A stretch of DNA of 64,000 nt from Muricea muricata (GCA_963855995.1 OY979716.1:88567369-88631368), one strand, 5' to 3'; counted from the first letter of the stretch, positions 32,607-44,954 are shown. Numbers and translations are program-made. Notes: generated by a model not told the origin, from the letters alone.

Positions 32607-34080
32607 ATGGGTAGCGGTAGTGAAAATGACTTCACCGAATCCGAAAGACCTTCCAAGGTACAGAATACCTTAGTCAATTAAGCATGCATTCTTGCATGAT
32701 CTGATACTTTATTGATTAATCACATCTTGTTTACTGTTTCTAGGGGCATAAACATTTACAGATTCACAGATTAGAGGAGGTATATTTCATTTTTTATTGC
32801 CTACATACTGTACTGAATGTATATATATATATATGCACATATGTTCATACTTTTATATTGTGTGTTGTACAAATTTATTTCTATTCCAGAACCATCCTCA
32901 GAGATATGAAAAACTAGATTCATATTAATGACACTGCAGAGAACAACGAAAAATTCGTTGTCTCGAGCGGGATTCGAACTCGCATCTTCGGGTTTCTAGA
33001 CCGCCGCTCTACCAATTGAGCTATCGAGTCAACTGGGATTGGTAGCGAGTCTTATCCAATTTAAGTGCACGAAATATTTTCATGACGACTTAACGCTTGT
33101 CTTTGAGGACGCGCAGTGTTTCAATTCTATTTCAGAACCACCCTCAGAGATATGAAAAACTAGATTCATATTAATCTGACACTGCAGAGAACAACGAAAA
33201 ATTCGTTGTTTCGAGCGGGATTCGAACTCGCATTGAAGATTCGCAGGTAGAGCGGCGGTTTAGAAACCTGAAGATGCGAGTTCGAATCCCGCTCGAGACA
33301 ACGAATTTTTCGTTGTTCTCTGCAGTGTCAGATTAATATGAATCTAGTTTTACAAATTTGTTTGTTGCTGTAATAATTCAGTTATTTCAGTTGGCATTTT
33401 TGCCATGTTTCACTTTCACAAAGATTTTGTTCCCAATATGCCCATAATTATTTGTGAAAATTTATTTGGAGTTGTTTAACAGTAAAAGCTATACTTCATT
33501 TTGTTTTATATGCAAAAAAAAATAGCCATGGCATGTGACTTTACTACTCAACTGCAAACGTTCATATCAATGGCGTTGCTGTTGAGTGGTTTTCCCCAAC
33601 ACGTGCCTTGAAATTGCATTGCTGATCTAACAGGCACGCAAGGCGGTTAGCTCAACAAGTTTCTCTTGTGTGTGTGGCAGGCTTTACAATCTTTAAGTTT
33701 AATTTCTAGATTGTATCTTTAATAGCTATTTTCTAAAAAATTTTTAGTTTAACACAAACGTTGGTGTTTTGAAATTAAACACAAAACTTGGAAAGTTAGT
33801 TCAAGTGCAAAGAAAAGATGGTGGGGCATCAATCAAATACATGTTCAAAGAAGTGATTATTATGATTCTCTAAGTCGAAAAATAACCGAGTTTTTCCAAA
33901 GAAACAGTCCGAATCTTGCTTTACCATCGCAAAATCTAGTTATCATAGATTTATCTCATGAAAAACTTTGGCAGAATATCAGGGAGATCTAACATACAGA
34001 GCTACCTTCAGTACCTAGGAAAAGCAGACCGACCAAGCAAAGTAACTGTGTATGCAGTGGATGCCAATGATTATGGTAAG
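32607..34080 (+). CDS. Candidate exons of an unrecognised element gene
   Basis: Exon 32607-32657 (MGSGSENDFTESERPSK) ends at GTACAG. Exon 32744-32779 (GHKHLQIHRLEE) ends at GTATAT. Both are phase 0 with good acceptors. After the SINE cluster, about 33,815-33,975 reads KRWWGINQIHVQRSDYYDSL and NLALPSQNLVIIDLSHEKLW. In another frame, to about 34,077, it reads YLGKADRPSKVTVYAVDAND. The codon content looks protein-like but spans three frames, so the gene is decayed. I do not know the family. It may be the N-terminal region of the element gene whose later parts are at 42.3-47.5 kb. Confidence 0.35.
32885..33110 (-). mobile_element. tRNA-derived SINE, copy A
   Basis: The minus strand from 33030 reads GACTCGATAGCTCAATTGG (A-box-like), TAGAGCGGCGG, then GCGAGTTCGAATCCCGC (B-box-like) and CTCGAGAC (to 32960). 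A hairpin AACGAATTTTTCGTT and CTGCAGTGTCA follow, then a tail toward 32885. The head folds like a tRNA with mismatches, but the anticodon arm is irregular and the sequence recurs twice next door, so it is a SINE and not a tRNA gene. Confidence 0.65.
33124..33350. mobile_element. Two further SINE copies, head to head
   Basis: Copy B (minus, 33124 to about 33235) and copy C (plus, about 33247-33350) meet head to head within their tRNA-like heads. The result is an inverted pair: both outer ends carry GATTAATATGAATCTAGTTTT-type tails. Copy C includes GTAGAGCGGCGGTTTAGAAA and GCGAGTTCGAATCCCGC. Confidence 0.6.
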
Positions 34081-34319
34081 ACCATAGTTTTTAAAATATG
34101 CAATAATATATTACATCAAAAATGTAGTTTTAAGAAATGCACACTTCGGCAAATACAATTTCTGCAGGTGTGGTCTGAAAGTTTACAAAGGTGTGTGCAC
34201 ATATATTATATGAAGAAAACACATTTCCAGATGAAAATAGCACAACATGACCAACTTCATACTATTTTTGCAGAGAAGGGGTTTTCACATGCTCAGAAGG
34301 CCAATTCATCCCGATAAAC

Positions 34320-34977
34320 TCGATATATTGTATTAACCTTCTATTAGCCGTGATTTACTAGCAGGATGACTTTTTACCAAATGTTGATCAAACCCGATAG
34401 TTTCACAACAGTCCCAATTTTAAAGACTGCGCTATAGCTTATATCCTTGTGAATATTTTTGACTTACGAACTTTTTATTAACAAACTCATTTTTACGACT
34501 TTCAAGAAAGGGAAATATTTTTGCTGTTTGAACAAATAAACTGAAAAGCTGGCTTTAACTCACTTTTGTTATTTACAAAAAGACATTTCCAGTGCAGTTT
34601 GCCTTCTGTAGTCTTTCTTAGGCAGGTACTATAATGGTATTCGTAACGTGTAGTGTTAAAAAAAAACATGCTGCAATTTGTCTTCTGGCATTTGAAAATT
34701 CCTACTGACGTCACAATTCTTATTACTATATAACTAAACTTTGAGTACCTATAAACAGGCCCTCCACTGTTTTTTCTAGCCGAAATTGCTCACCCTAATC
34801 TTTGCTTGGCTATGGTTTATGGTCGCACACGGGTTGAAGCAAGGGCACAAGTCAAGACAGGATTTTCAATCCTGGAAGTGCGTTTGAAAATTTGCCTTAA
34901 ATCCGACAAAGCCATGCCCCTTAGGTTTTGTAGCATAAAAAAAAACACACAAGCATTATGTTTCATAGTCTATTGCC
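34320..34977. other. No gene recognised
   Basis: AT-rich non-coding sequence with only short overlapping frames. Confidence 0.4.
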
Positions 34978-35343
34978 CGTATTCTAAAAGCTCCTTCAGA
35001 GTCAATGAGTTGAGGTTCAATCTAAGCTTCCCTTGGGTGTTACTGCTGTTTTTGAATAAGTGGAAGGCAAGTAGTCACATAGTAAGGTACGACACTAATC
35101 CTCCAGCTATTCAAAAACAGCAATGAGGGTACGTTTACACACTGCGATTTGTCGTCTACGATTCGTATTCTGACGTACGAAAATTTGTGCTGAAGCCATA
35201 ATTCCTCTTTGTTTAGTTCATAGTGAAATTTGAAATGCAACGTTTACATATGTTTACTCGATTACATATGCCAGAAATTCAGAATACAAATCGCAGCATG
35301 TAAATGTACTTTGACTCATTGAGTGTGAGCTTTTAGAATACGG
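34978..35343. mobile_element. Three nested inverted-repeat elements
   Basis: The outer arms are CCGTATTCTAAAAGCTC … TCAATGAGT (34978-35012) and their inverse (35311-35343). Inside, TGCTGTTTTTGAATA (35042) is inverted at about 35106-35122. GTACGTTTACACACTGCGAT (35131) is inverted at about 35288-35311. The pattern reads as MITEs inserted into a MITE. Non-coding. Confidence 0.6.
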
Positions 35344-35799
35344 AGGTAAATACTCCAAACTGAACACAATAAAGCGCCGACCATATTGTGACCAATGGAA
35401 GTGAATCTGGCAATAAGACAAAATACGGGTATATAATTGATCAGTATACACGATATCAAAACATTCAGAAAACGCACATGGTGATTTAATTGTGTGCTGG
35501 AATATTTGCTCAGTTGACCTTTATCATAAATGACACGTATCATCCCGAAACAAGTCTTTACATATTCAAAATATTTTAAATGTCTGTTACTATGACAACG
35601 TATTGAAAATTGGCTCAGAAAAAATTAGGGTTAGGGTTCAAATTTAGTCACGAAATCGTTTATACAATAATTTCGCGCCAAAAACAAGCCACGTCCTGAC
35701 TAAGACGAACCCCATAGGCTCAGCTAAAATAAGTCGCAGCTTATTTTAGACGCCAACAAGTGGTACGTTATAATAAGAAAATAAATCAAACGGCTGTTA

Positions 35800-35962
35800 C
35801 CAGAGCCTCAACTGATGGCTCTGGGTACGAGATTGAGGTACCCCTTGACCCCTTCAATAAGTCGTTAACCCTTTCGATTACTTATAGGTATTAGGTTGTA
35901 GTTATTAGAAAATCAGTACTGGTGCTCAAGAGCCTCAACTGATGGCTCTGGGTACGAGAATG
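35800..35962. repeat. Pair of 35-bp direct repeats
   Basis: AGAGCCTCAACTGATGGCTC followed by TGGGTACGAGA occurs at about 35802 and 35927. Each copy contains the internal palindrome AGAGCC…GGCTCT. Confidence 0.6.
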
Positions 35963-36002
35963 ATTTTCCTATTTTTTTAATTTGCTTTTCTCAGAGGAGC
36001 AT

Positions 36003-36155
36003 CCCCCCCCCAAAATATGTATGAATAGCAATTGGGACCCCACATACGTTTTTATGTAATAAACAAACTCTATTCAAACAACGGCAGGGTAAAATTGCTT
36101 GGCCTTCCGGGATTTTTTTGCCCCCCTCTGACTAGAAATCCTGGCTACGTTATGA
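36003..36155. mobile_element. hAT-like remnant, related to 50270-50445
   Basis: Both segments share GGAGCAT(A)CCCCC, AATAAACAAACTCTATTCAAA-like words and a right end CCCCCCT…AGAAATCCTGGCTA(C/T)GT. The inverse of that end, ACGTAGCCAGGATTTCT, is typical of hAT termini. Non-coding. Confidence 0.5.
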
Positions 36156-36186
36156 TTTAATTTATTCACAAAAATGCAAATTGTTG

Positions 36187-36950
36187 CATTAACCCTTTGC
36201 TGGGCACATTTTGAAATAAGTGTTCAAAAAATTTTTTTTCAGATAATGTTCTTCAAATGCAGTACAATAACAATGCGAAATGAAAAAAATTTGGAAAAGG
36301 GGAGGATAAGTCAGTTTTTTATTTGTTGCCATGTGGCAACCGTGCCCATTTAGGGGTATATTTTTAGTGAAAATTATGCATAGTCAGCTATAGTATCTTT
36401 TACACAGCTTTTCTTGAATATGCAACCTGCAACCCTGAAATTCAATTTTATTCGAGTAGTGTTGTGTTTGAGGCCATTTCAGGATGGGCGGTCGGTTGGA
36501 AGGCATCAGGGGGGTGCGGCCTTACTGCAATCTTTATTGCTAAAAATTTAATTTTTGACATTAGTCATTGTATAAACAATGTTAGTCATAGTATACACAA
36601 ATATCTCATATTTAAATATTTTATTAAGATTCTCTAAAGTACTTAAAAGGCAGAAATTCTTGTGTAAAAGATATTGAAACTAAATTACTGTACATACTTT
36701 CTCTTGGTGAACATGCAACGTATGGTAATTGTTTATGTCCCTCATATGGTGGTGTGAAAGTCTCGAAAGCAGTTTCTTGTATTGTTTAGACATAGGCACA
36801 CATTACACTTTGTCACAATACACTTCTTCATCTTGATGTTCATCAGAAGAAAAAAGCTCTGACAGTTCAGAATCTGAACCAAGATCCAGAATACTATATA
36901 TTGCTTCTTCGGCATTGTATTGAACCTTTGAACGCCTGTCCATTACACCA
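36187..36950 (-). mobile_element. piggyBac-derived deletion element
   Basis: It begins at TTAACCCTTTGCTGGGCACA (TTAA target plus CCC-starting terminus). Near its far end, on the minus strand from 36942, it encodes MDRRSKVQYNAEEAIYSIL and an acidic DSELSELFSSDEHQDEE stretch, like the start of piggyBac transposases. The catalytic region is absent and the second terminus was not seen. Confidence 0.5.
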
Positions 36951-37043
36951 TACCTTAATTGTAATAAATGTATATAGCTTTAAACACTGGCACTGCACAG
37001 ATACGAATGTGTGAAAGATATTGGCAAGTGATATACTCTTTGT

Positions 37044-37488
37044 ATGTTGAAATGTGACTATGCGGTTGTACCGGACAAAGTAGAAGATATATTAAGTTCA
37101 ATAAGTACAACTTCTAACCAGGAAGAAATTCTATTTAATGCAGATTTTCCACCCAATCCGCTGCTGAGTAATGACCCTGAACTCTTGCCATTGAGCAGAG
37201 AGACCCATCAACATCTGGATTGTCCCCAAGGAAAAAGAGAGACTGGTGGAACGGTTACAGGCTGGTGGAATTGTGTTAATAGACAAGTCAAATATTGTCA
37301 CCAAGGTGATGAATCTATACAGGAATGAAGATATTGTCGACCAGAGTTTTGATGAAGACCAGGCCACTGGGGATGGCTTAATTAAGGAGATGTTTTCCTT
37401 GTTTTGGGATGCATTTCTTGCCAGCAATGGAGAAGGTTCAAGTTGTTTTACCTTCTCCCTGCAGCAAGAATATGTAATTCTTGGCTGA
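37044..37488 (+). pseudogene. HECT-like (ubiquitin-ligase-like) fragment
   Basis: Two overlapping frames form one reading: 37044-37210 (VPDKVEDILSSISTTSNQEE), then 37246-37488 (ERLQAGGIVLIDKSNIV, DQSFDEDQATGDGLIKEMFS, LFWDAFLASNGEGSS). The DEDxxxGDG(L/V)xxE(M/L)FSLFWD pattern resembles the N-lobe entry of HECT-like domains found in many transposon-linked cnidarian and sponge proteins. The assignment is from memory and weak. A one-base frameshift near 37210-37246 and loss of the C-lobe make it non-functional. Confidence 0.35.
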
Positions 37489-37854
37489 ATCATTTCCCAC
37501 CAGTTTTTACTGTGTAGAACTATCCATGTGCAGGTAACTACACTGTAATAGTATTTTTATTGTCTATTCATTCTTGATTACCAAATCTACATTTGATTAG
37601 CTACAAAGCAGTTGCATTTCTTGGATAGGCTACATATAATCTGGTTGCAAACGTTGAGAAGGATGAGAATATAAGCAGTGTGACCAGATTTAGTAATTTT
37701 AATTACTTTTAGTAATATTTTGCAATTTTTCGGACTTTTTTAGTAATTGAAAATTCTTGGTAATTTTGCTAAGAGTTGTAACATTTTGGTAATCGGATCA
37801 AAATTCCAAATACGCCATGCGACACAATTTGTTATTTTTAAATTCAATGAGAAC

Positions 37855-38290
37855 ACTGATCTCAACAATATGGCAGACTGTCAGGAATGGCTAACACTGA
37901 TTGGCCAGATTTAAAATTTATTGTAGATTGATTAATCACGAATTCAAGTTATTCAACTGTCAGCAAATATTTAACTTTAGTTAGCTTTTTGCACTATAAT
38001 ATTTTGTATTTTTGCAAAAAGTTTTGGGAACTTTAACAACAATTTATTGTTGCAAAAATTAATTAAGAAGTATTTATCAGGTCAAGAAATATGGAGTCAA
38101 GCAAGCAGCGAAAGGAAAACGAGGAAGCAAAACGTTTAGCAAGGCGAAACGAGCGTAGACGACGATAAAGGCTCGAGGAGACTGCCGAAGAAGATTGAAG
38201 AGAGATTAATTTGGGGAAAATACAGAGAAGCACCAACAATTGACGATGGCGTGAAACACAAGGCAAGTTTGTTGAGAACGGACAAAAAAC
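37855..38290 (+). repeat. Inverted partner of 28870-29060
   Basis: Includes the Lys/Arg/Glu-rich reading MESSKQRKENEEAKRLARR (38090), with stops at 38166 and 38194. See the 28870-29060 entry. Confidence 0.5.
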
Positions 38291-38299
38291 ATGTGTTCA

Positions 38300-39560
38300 T
38301 ACAGTTGAACCATGTTAATAGGGTCACCTCTATTGTGACCTTGCTTTTCAAGAAACCAATTAATACTGCCACTTCATTGATAGGAACATTTTTGTGCTCA
38401 TTCTTGGACGTATTGTTTTATTATCAAACATTAATTCTGCTTTGTTAAAAATCCAGAGTTGCAAACAAGCTGCGGGAATGCAGTTTGCCTTTGACAGTTC
38501 ATAAAACACATCAGTTGTGTAACAACGTTAAATTGTAACTTATGAATTAAACTTATGTTTAAACCTTCCATTTTTTTATCTTCCTTCGGAAATGACAAGT
38601 TAAATTTTCAGATTAGTTTTGGTATTAGGAAAACCAAGACTAAAAAATACCCATATTCACACAAATTGGTAAAAAATTTTCCAAATTTTTTAGTTTAGCG
38701 GTCATTTTATAATTGTAACTTTTAATACACGTTGTGGATCGTTTCTACTGTCGTCAAGATTTCAAGGCTTTGATGAACTATTATACATCTTCGAGCAAAT
38801 ACTATATCAATGAGCCTGGAAAAGATTTACCCATCATTCACAACATATCTTTTTCAAAATGGACCACCATGCTTCGATTCTCTATGGAATAATAATTAAA
38901 AATATATGATATTTGACTGTATATAACTTGAAGGTTAATATCATATGGTTAGTCAACCATTACCAAGCTTTTTCAACTGATCCAGTAAGTATTCAAATTG
39001 TACCATGAGTATCTGATTATGAACAAATTTTCCGTAACAATAACTGTTTTCTCCTGAGAGACTATCTTCGGCTCTGTCACGGAACACAGTATGTATTGCG
39101 CACATTGTTCCGTTTTCAGTCCTAGGATCCATCCTTAATACCCTCGGACAACCTTACTAGCAAACAAACTAGTCATTTGTTCTGAAAGAATTAATTAAAG
39201 AAAACATACTCGCCTGGAAAATAATTACAACAGGTTATTGCGAGAAAATATCAACACTTGAAACAGATTTGCAAAAAAGCCATGGGTATGCTGGTATTAC
39301 CTGTGAGGAAGGTTTGCAAAATGGGCAGTTGGTGGGGAAGGCCTCATGTCAACACATACTACATAATGTCTAAGCACTAACATATCAAAAAAATTAATAG
39401 ATGATGATCTATTCCAGAAATACTTCCTTCTTTCAGACTGAGCAAATCTGCTGAGCAAAAGTTACTCGTGCCTGTTAGCATTTTAAAATCAGACCGTTAT
39501 TATTTATTAAACTTGATAAAAATCACAATACTATGAATTTTTGTAGTATAAAACTACATG
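38300..39560. other. No gene recognised
   Basis: AT-rich sequence without supported features. Confidence 0.4.
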
Positions 39561-39561
39561 C

Positions 39562-39890
39562 TCATTGTAATATTACCAGTTCCACTATGATCTCTGTACC
39601 TTTGTTTTGTTCTACACAGTCAACGTAATATTTTGCAACCAGTTTAGGTTTTGAATTAGATGGACCAACTTGTAGCCACATCAATCTCCTCGAATATCCG
39701 TCTATCGCTGCATGAAATGCAAATCCATATGGTGTCAATTTGTCATGTCCATCGACATGGTAAACATAATTTGGATCGGCAAAGTTGCTGGACATCAACT
39801 TCAAACGGATCAAGAATGAGTTGGAGTATATTGCCTGCTACACGATCATGATGCTCACCAATCTAAACCAACCTCGTACGCAGGACCCGC
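39562..39890 (-). pseudogene. Integrase-core-like fragment
   Basis: The minus strand reads GNILQLILDPFEVDV and, after a frameshift, DPNYVYHVDGHDKLTPYGFA, AAIDGYSRRLMWLQVGPSN and KYYVDCVEQNKGTEI. HxDGxDKL…IDGYSRR is the start of the rve-like integrase core domain found in many animal and fungal proteins, with the first catalytic aspartate in HVDG. The part with the other two acids is missing. A second short copy in the opposite orientation is at about 48,395-48,482. Confidence 0.65.
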
Positions 39891-39929
39891 TTGCCCAATT
39901 TTTTGGCCGCCATATTGGGTATGAGGGTT

Positions 39930-41733
39930 GCATCTTCAATCGGTTGCATGCACATTAAATCAATGGGATGTAATGAGATGCATGAAGCAAAACGAACCAT
40001 GTAGCGCCTTGGGAATGATAGTGCATTTCCATGATAGTGGATGCCTCAATTATCTGGCAACCACTTTAGATGCATTACCATTACCATTTTTAGTTTCAAC
40101 ATGCTTCTTAGTGGCTAGGAGCTGCACTATTACAAAAGGCCAGCCTGTACCATATGTGTTTAGAGCACTTACCTCAGCCGAGACACATTATGCACAGATA
40201 GAGAAAGCACTCCTTGCGATTGTTTTCACATGCACGCGATTTAATGCATATCTCTACGGCCAAGATGAAGTAACATTGGAAACCGACAACTGGTGAGCAT
40301 TGTCCTCAAACCTCTCAACCTGGCACCGCAAAGGCTTTAGGGGATGCTACTGCGACTCCAAAAGTACAACTTGGTACTTAAATATAAGAAAGGAAAGGAC
40401 ATGTTTTTAGCAGATACCCTGAGAAGAGCTTTCCTACTCAAGGTGAGCACGTCAGTTTGTTCACGGATTGGAGCAAATCGACCACAAGATATGGCTTCCG
40501 GTCAGCGATGCACGGCGGGAACAAATGGTGCATGCAGCTTCAGATGACCCAATTTTCCAACAGCTAAGGTCTGTGATTAAAGATGCCTGGCCAAACAACA
40601 AGGCAGACTTGCCCCATTGTCTGCAGGCATATTATGACATTCGAGATGAACTCACCGTCCAAGGAGAACTAAGTATTTATGGGTCAACGACTTATGGTAC
40701 CAATGGCTCTTTTCAAGGAGATGATGACTGAGTCTCATGCATCCCACATCGGAGAAGAAGCATGCATACGGAGAGCCCGGGATACTCTTTTCTGGCCATG
40801 CATGAACAAAGAACTGAAGGAGTACATTACCAAGTGCGATACATGCATGTCATATCGAAGTTCCCAAACTAAGGAACCCTTACAGCAGCATGAGTTTCCA
40901 GCCAGACCGTGGCCTAAAGTGGCTGCTGACCTGTGCGAACTGAATGGGCGGACACTATTGGTCGTTTGTGACTATTATAGTAATTACGTCGAAGTAGCTC
41001 GTGTGACCGCCTTAACCTCAAAGGGTATCATCAAAAAGCTCAAGCAAATTTTTGCACGATTTGGGATTCCAGGTGTCCTGGTGACAGATAGGGGACCACA
41101 GTTCGCGTCGTCTGAATTCACAGTTTTTACATGTAACTGGGGTTTTGAACACTCAACATCATCTCCTACATACTCCCAGTCAAATGGGAAAGCCGAAAAT
41201 GCAGTGAAAACGATCAAGCAGTTGTTCAAGAAGTGTTTGAATCTGGCCAATTGGAGTTCTTAGCATTGTTAAACTGGCGAAACACTCCCACTAAGGGCAT
41301 TGGCACGAGCCAGGCTTGGCGGTTAATGAGTCGTCAGTGCAAGACCCTTTTGTCTATGGCCAGTACACTTTTAAAGCCCCGTTATGATACTGAAGCAGAA
41401 GAAAAGGCACTGACAATAAGAAGGCAGAAACAGGAACATTATTACAATCGGAGTACAAAACCACTGAAACCAATAAACCCAGGGGAGACAGTGCGCATGA
41501 AACTACCTGGTGGTGGCAAGTGGACACAAGGAACCTGCACAGCAAAGTTAGCCAATAGGAGTTACATAGTGAAGGTAGGAGGCGCAGAGTACAGACGTAA
41601 TAGGAGATATCTACAGAAGACTAACGGGCCACCAATCCATGAAGAGCCACATATTGTTGAAGAGCCGCCAATACCACAACCCGAAGCAGATGGATGCCAG
41701 CAAGAATTCGGCTGCACACCGGAACAGCAGTGA
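39930..41733 (+). pseudogene. Ty3/gypsy retrotransposon pol fragment (RNase H, zinc finger, integrase)
   Basis: 40117-40290 is RNase H-like (VPYVFRALTSAETHYAQIEK, LETDN). 40344-40440 reads MLLRLQKYNLVLKYKKGKD. 40679-41263 has the H-H-C-C integrase finger (HASHIGEEACIRRA, CDTCMSYR) and the core with DLCELNGRTLLVVCDYYSNY, VTDRGPQFASSEF and QSNGKAENAVKTIKQLFKK (D-D-E positions). 41233-41733 is the C-terminal part (LNWRNTPTKG, KLPGGGKWTQG). Frames change at about 40,290, 40,480, 40,690 and 41,240. Gag, protease and reverse transcriptase are missing, and no LTRs were recognised. This is a dead 5'-truncated copy. Confidence 0.85.
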
Positions 41734-42299
41734 GGCAATAACAATGGGCCCAGGAAATCCAGCCGAACACGTAAAACTCCAGTGTGGCAAAAAGACTGAC
41801 ATGACAGCACCATAGCTGGACAGAGACATCCTAATAGCACATAGAATCGTATCACTTACATAATATTCAAATTATATGTTGAGTTGTTTTGTAAAAAGAG
41901 GAAAAATGTAACAAGTTCCTTGCCTAATCAGGAAGGGTTGGAATGCTCTCGGGATATACCGGTGACTGTTGACATTTGGGACATAAGAACACAAAGTGAA
42001 AGCTATAAACTAGTTATATATATTGCTGTATTTGCACATGAAACTTGTACAATAAAGAATGTTACAGAGAGGTTTGCTATTTACATATAAAAACTAATTG
42101 TTTGCTGGAATATTATTAATTATTATATAGACTCCCATCATATATCAAGTATTCTGTAGTCTGATTGGGTCACTACTGGTAGAATATCCTTTGAGGGAAA
42201 TAGGCTCTGGGATCGGGCAGGTGGTTCTTGGATCTGATTGCCTACATTAATTTACTAATTTATGCAAGATTTTAATAAAATGTGACTTTACTAGAAAAG

Positions 42300-43060
42300 G
42301 AGTTGCAACAAGATGTAAAGCGTTGTGTTGATGGAGGTATTGCCTTCCTCTAGTCAGCCAGCAGTAACACACCTCTCGTCAGATGGGTCATGCAGGCAGC
42401 TATTGTTCTTCGAAGAACCTCAACAATGTCCAGTAAACATTTTACAAAATCCAATTCAACCGGACGGACATAGACACATTGGAGGAGACATGAGCATTTG
42501 AGTCTTGTTTGACTGATAAACAGAAACAAATGACAACTCGAGCTCTAAACTCGAAAGATGCAGATATTTGGCCTTTATTCTCAAAGAAGACTGTGAAAGT
42601 GTGGTTATTGCTTTCCGAAAGTCACTTGCTAAAGATGTTAGCATCTCGTGCGCAAAACTTTGTAAATGTTCACAAGGGTCTGTTTTATATAGTAATGATT
42701 ACAAAAACTTGGAGGACTTCAGCTATAGCAAAATTTGGACAGAGTTCAAAGATAATTTCCCTCTGTTTATTAAGCCTATGAATGCAATTGCAAGGGAACA
42801 AAGTATAGCAAATATGAGCAAAATTATGCATGTGAAGTATAGTTTTATATATTCCGTGCTAATGAGCGAAAGATTGCACGAATTGAATCTTGTCAAGCAT
42901 GTACACAGTCCTTGTTATTGAGGTGGGTGCACTAAACAGGTACAATATTGACTGAGAATAGACATTTTAGCCGAACAAGCATACTTGACAATGCTAAAAA
43001 TATTTCTTTCAAATATAAATATTCAATCAACTGAAAAAGCTTGTCCTATCATATGGCATA
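42300..43060 (+). pseudogene. DUF6589-type protein, N-terminal region (decayed)
   Basis: Frames at 42500-42921 read LNSKDADI, FILKEDCESVVIAFRKSL, LEDFSYSKIWTEFKDNFPLF and FIYSVLMSERLHELNLVKHV. This order (a Trp-Phe-rich block, then a leucine-rich helical block) resembles the N-terminal half of DUF6589-containing proteins common in cnidarians and fungi. Frameshifts and stops are frequent. Later parts are at 44.96-45.33 and 46.83-47.51 kb. Confidence 0.4.
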
Positions 43061-44495
43061 TCTGAACTGTGTATAGAAGGAGAAATTCATGCAAGGTTGG
43101 ATATGCTTATATGTTGGCTATACACATGGGAATCGTGAAATTTCCGCAATAAGTTTGTGGTTAATTTGAATATAAGAAAACGGCTCAGGAACACTAACAC
43201 AGCGTGAGCCAATTACATTAGTGAGCTGTTACAAAACTAATATAGAATGTCACATAAAATACAATAACGTATGAAACAAGATTTCAGCATAGTATGTTTT
43301 ATACTGAATGGAATATCAAAGGTATCAGTTTTTTTCTGACTCACCCTGTATATTAAACTTATTTCATTATAGCACGTGTCATGATTATTGTGGCATGTTT
43401 AGTTAAGATTGAAGCTATAGCATAAATTTCAAATTATTTCTCATCAAATCTAGAACTCTGTTGATATTTCTTACAATAAGACATTGATAACTCAGTCAAT
43501 ATCACATGGAAATCTTATAGTTGTAATATAACAAAATCTAAGTTAGCCCTTTCTGAATTTGAGTGTAATAGCTTATATAGTTTTTATGTTACATTAAATC
43601 AAACAGCGCCAGTTTTTGGGAGGACATCCGGCATGGGTACTTTGTAAATAGAATTACATGTAAAATAATTTTCAGAAACTACATTCACCCGAGACCTGGT
43701 GATTTCAGAACCGCACACAAATCTGTCTGTTCTATAGGTACTTTCGTGCTGTGCCATACGTTCGGTAAAAGAGATCAATGGAGCAAATTTGAGTACAATT
43801 TTGAATTCATCAGGTCAGAAACAGAAAAGAATTTTAGATTTTCTGAAATGTGTTTTATAGTTTTATTGCAACATTATTATACAAAATTGTCTGAAATTTA
43901 CATAATTATATGATGTAGTTATAAATGTAAACAATGCTTCTGAATGGTCATTTAGTTGATATAGATATAGTAGCTGCTTAGTAGCAGTGTCAGGCTATGT
44001 TTAGCAATTCTGCAACTTTTTCAGGACAAACTTCACACAATACTACAAGAATGGTTTTAAGTTCAATTTAGATCTTTTCTCATTGAGTTGAGGATTGAGT
44101 TGGATAGTAATGACATCTTGAAAAGTTGTTGGCAAACAGCTTTTCAAGTTTTGGTCAAATTGTAGGAAAATGTTGCCTTACTGTACATGTTGTGTGGAAA
44201 TACAAGTTTCTTTAATAAGACACATATTATAACATAATTTATTTGAAATGTTTATTGTCAAATTTGTGGTTCAGTTTTTGAATATATGAGTAAATTGATT
44301 ATTAAAGGTAATAAGCATATAACTGTACTTAATTTATTTTAGAGTCGGTTTTCTTTGATGTACCGCGGGTTGTATATAGGTTATTTACCTTGAAAAGATA
44401 ATTAGATCAAAGTTGTGGAAAAATCTCGACAAATCTCGATTTAAATTGTTTAAAGTCAATAGACTCTGTTAAAAAACCTCTTCAAAAATAAACTA
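43061..44495. other. No gene recognised
   Basis: AT-rich sequence between fragments of the DUF6589-type gene, possibly intron. Nothing specific seen. Confidence 0.35.
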
Positions 44496-44498
44496 AGT

Positions 44499-44605
44499 TA
44501 GTTAAATACCTCGAAAATCGGGATGTATGTCATATCCAGCCCTCGGACGCAGCACATTCTCGGGGGCTGTATATGACATACATTCCTCCTTCTCGGTATT
44601 TAACT
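44499..44605. repeat. Palindrome with CpG-containing apex
   Basis: Arms of about 46 bp: AGTTAAATACCTCGAAAATC … TGTATGTCATAT mirrored at 44560-44605. The apex is CCCTCGGACGCAGCACATTC. Confidence 0.65.
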
Positions 44606-44667
44606 CTAACAAAGGTTATGATAGGCAAGGTTTAATTAATTGTAGGTTTTGTTGATAAACATGTTTG

Positions 44668-44875
44668 TAAAAGCCTGTTCAAACGAGTCCAACATGTTTG
44701 CCCAACATCTTACAGCATGACATGATCCAACATTGTTGTGCTCGTTTGAATACTATGTTCAGTTATGTTGGATTAATTTCGACTGTTTTTAATATACTCA
44801 TCCAACATTGTCCAACATCATCCAACATTGTTAGTTGGACGATGTTCATGTTGGCTTTGTTTGAACAGGCCTTAA
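44668..44875. mobile_element. PIF/Harbinger-type MITE, 202 bp
   Basis: 44671-44872 starts AAGCCTGTTCAAACGAGTCC and ends with the inverse GTTTGAACAGGCCT, flanked by TAA (44668-44670 and 44873-44875). The interior repeats CCAACAT(T/G) several times. TAA duplication and (G)GCCTGTTC ends fit PIF/Harbinger. Confidence 0.7.
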
Positions 44876-44954
44876 CAGTTAAATGACTTGTGAGTTTGGG
44901 CACTTTCCATTACTATAACATAACAATGTCTGACTTCTCTGATCAATAAATTTA

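Noticed and set aside
32960-33030. Possible functional tRNA gene (minus strand)
   Set aside because: A- and B-box-like arms are present, but the anticodon stem does not pair well, the acceptor has a mismatch and the same head occurs in two adjacent repeat copies. A SINE explains it better.
40984-41250. Minus-strand frame over the gypsy integrase
   Set aside because: Shadow of the integrase core on the plus strand.
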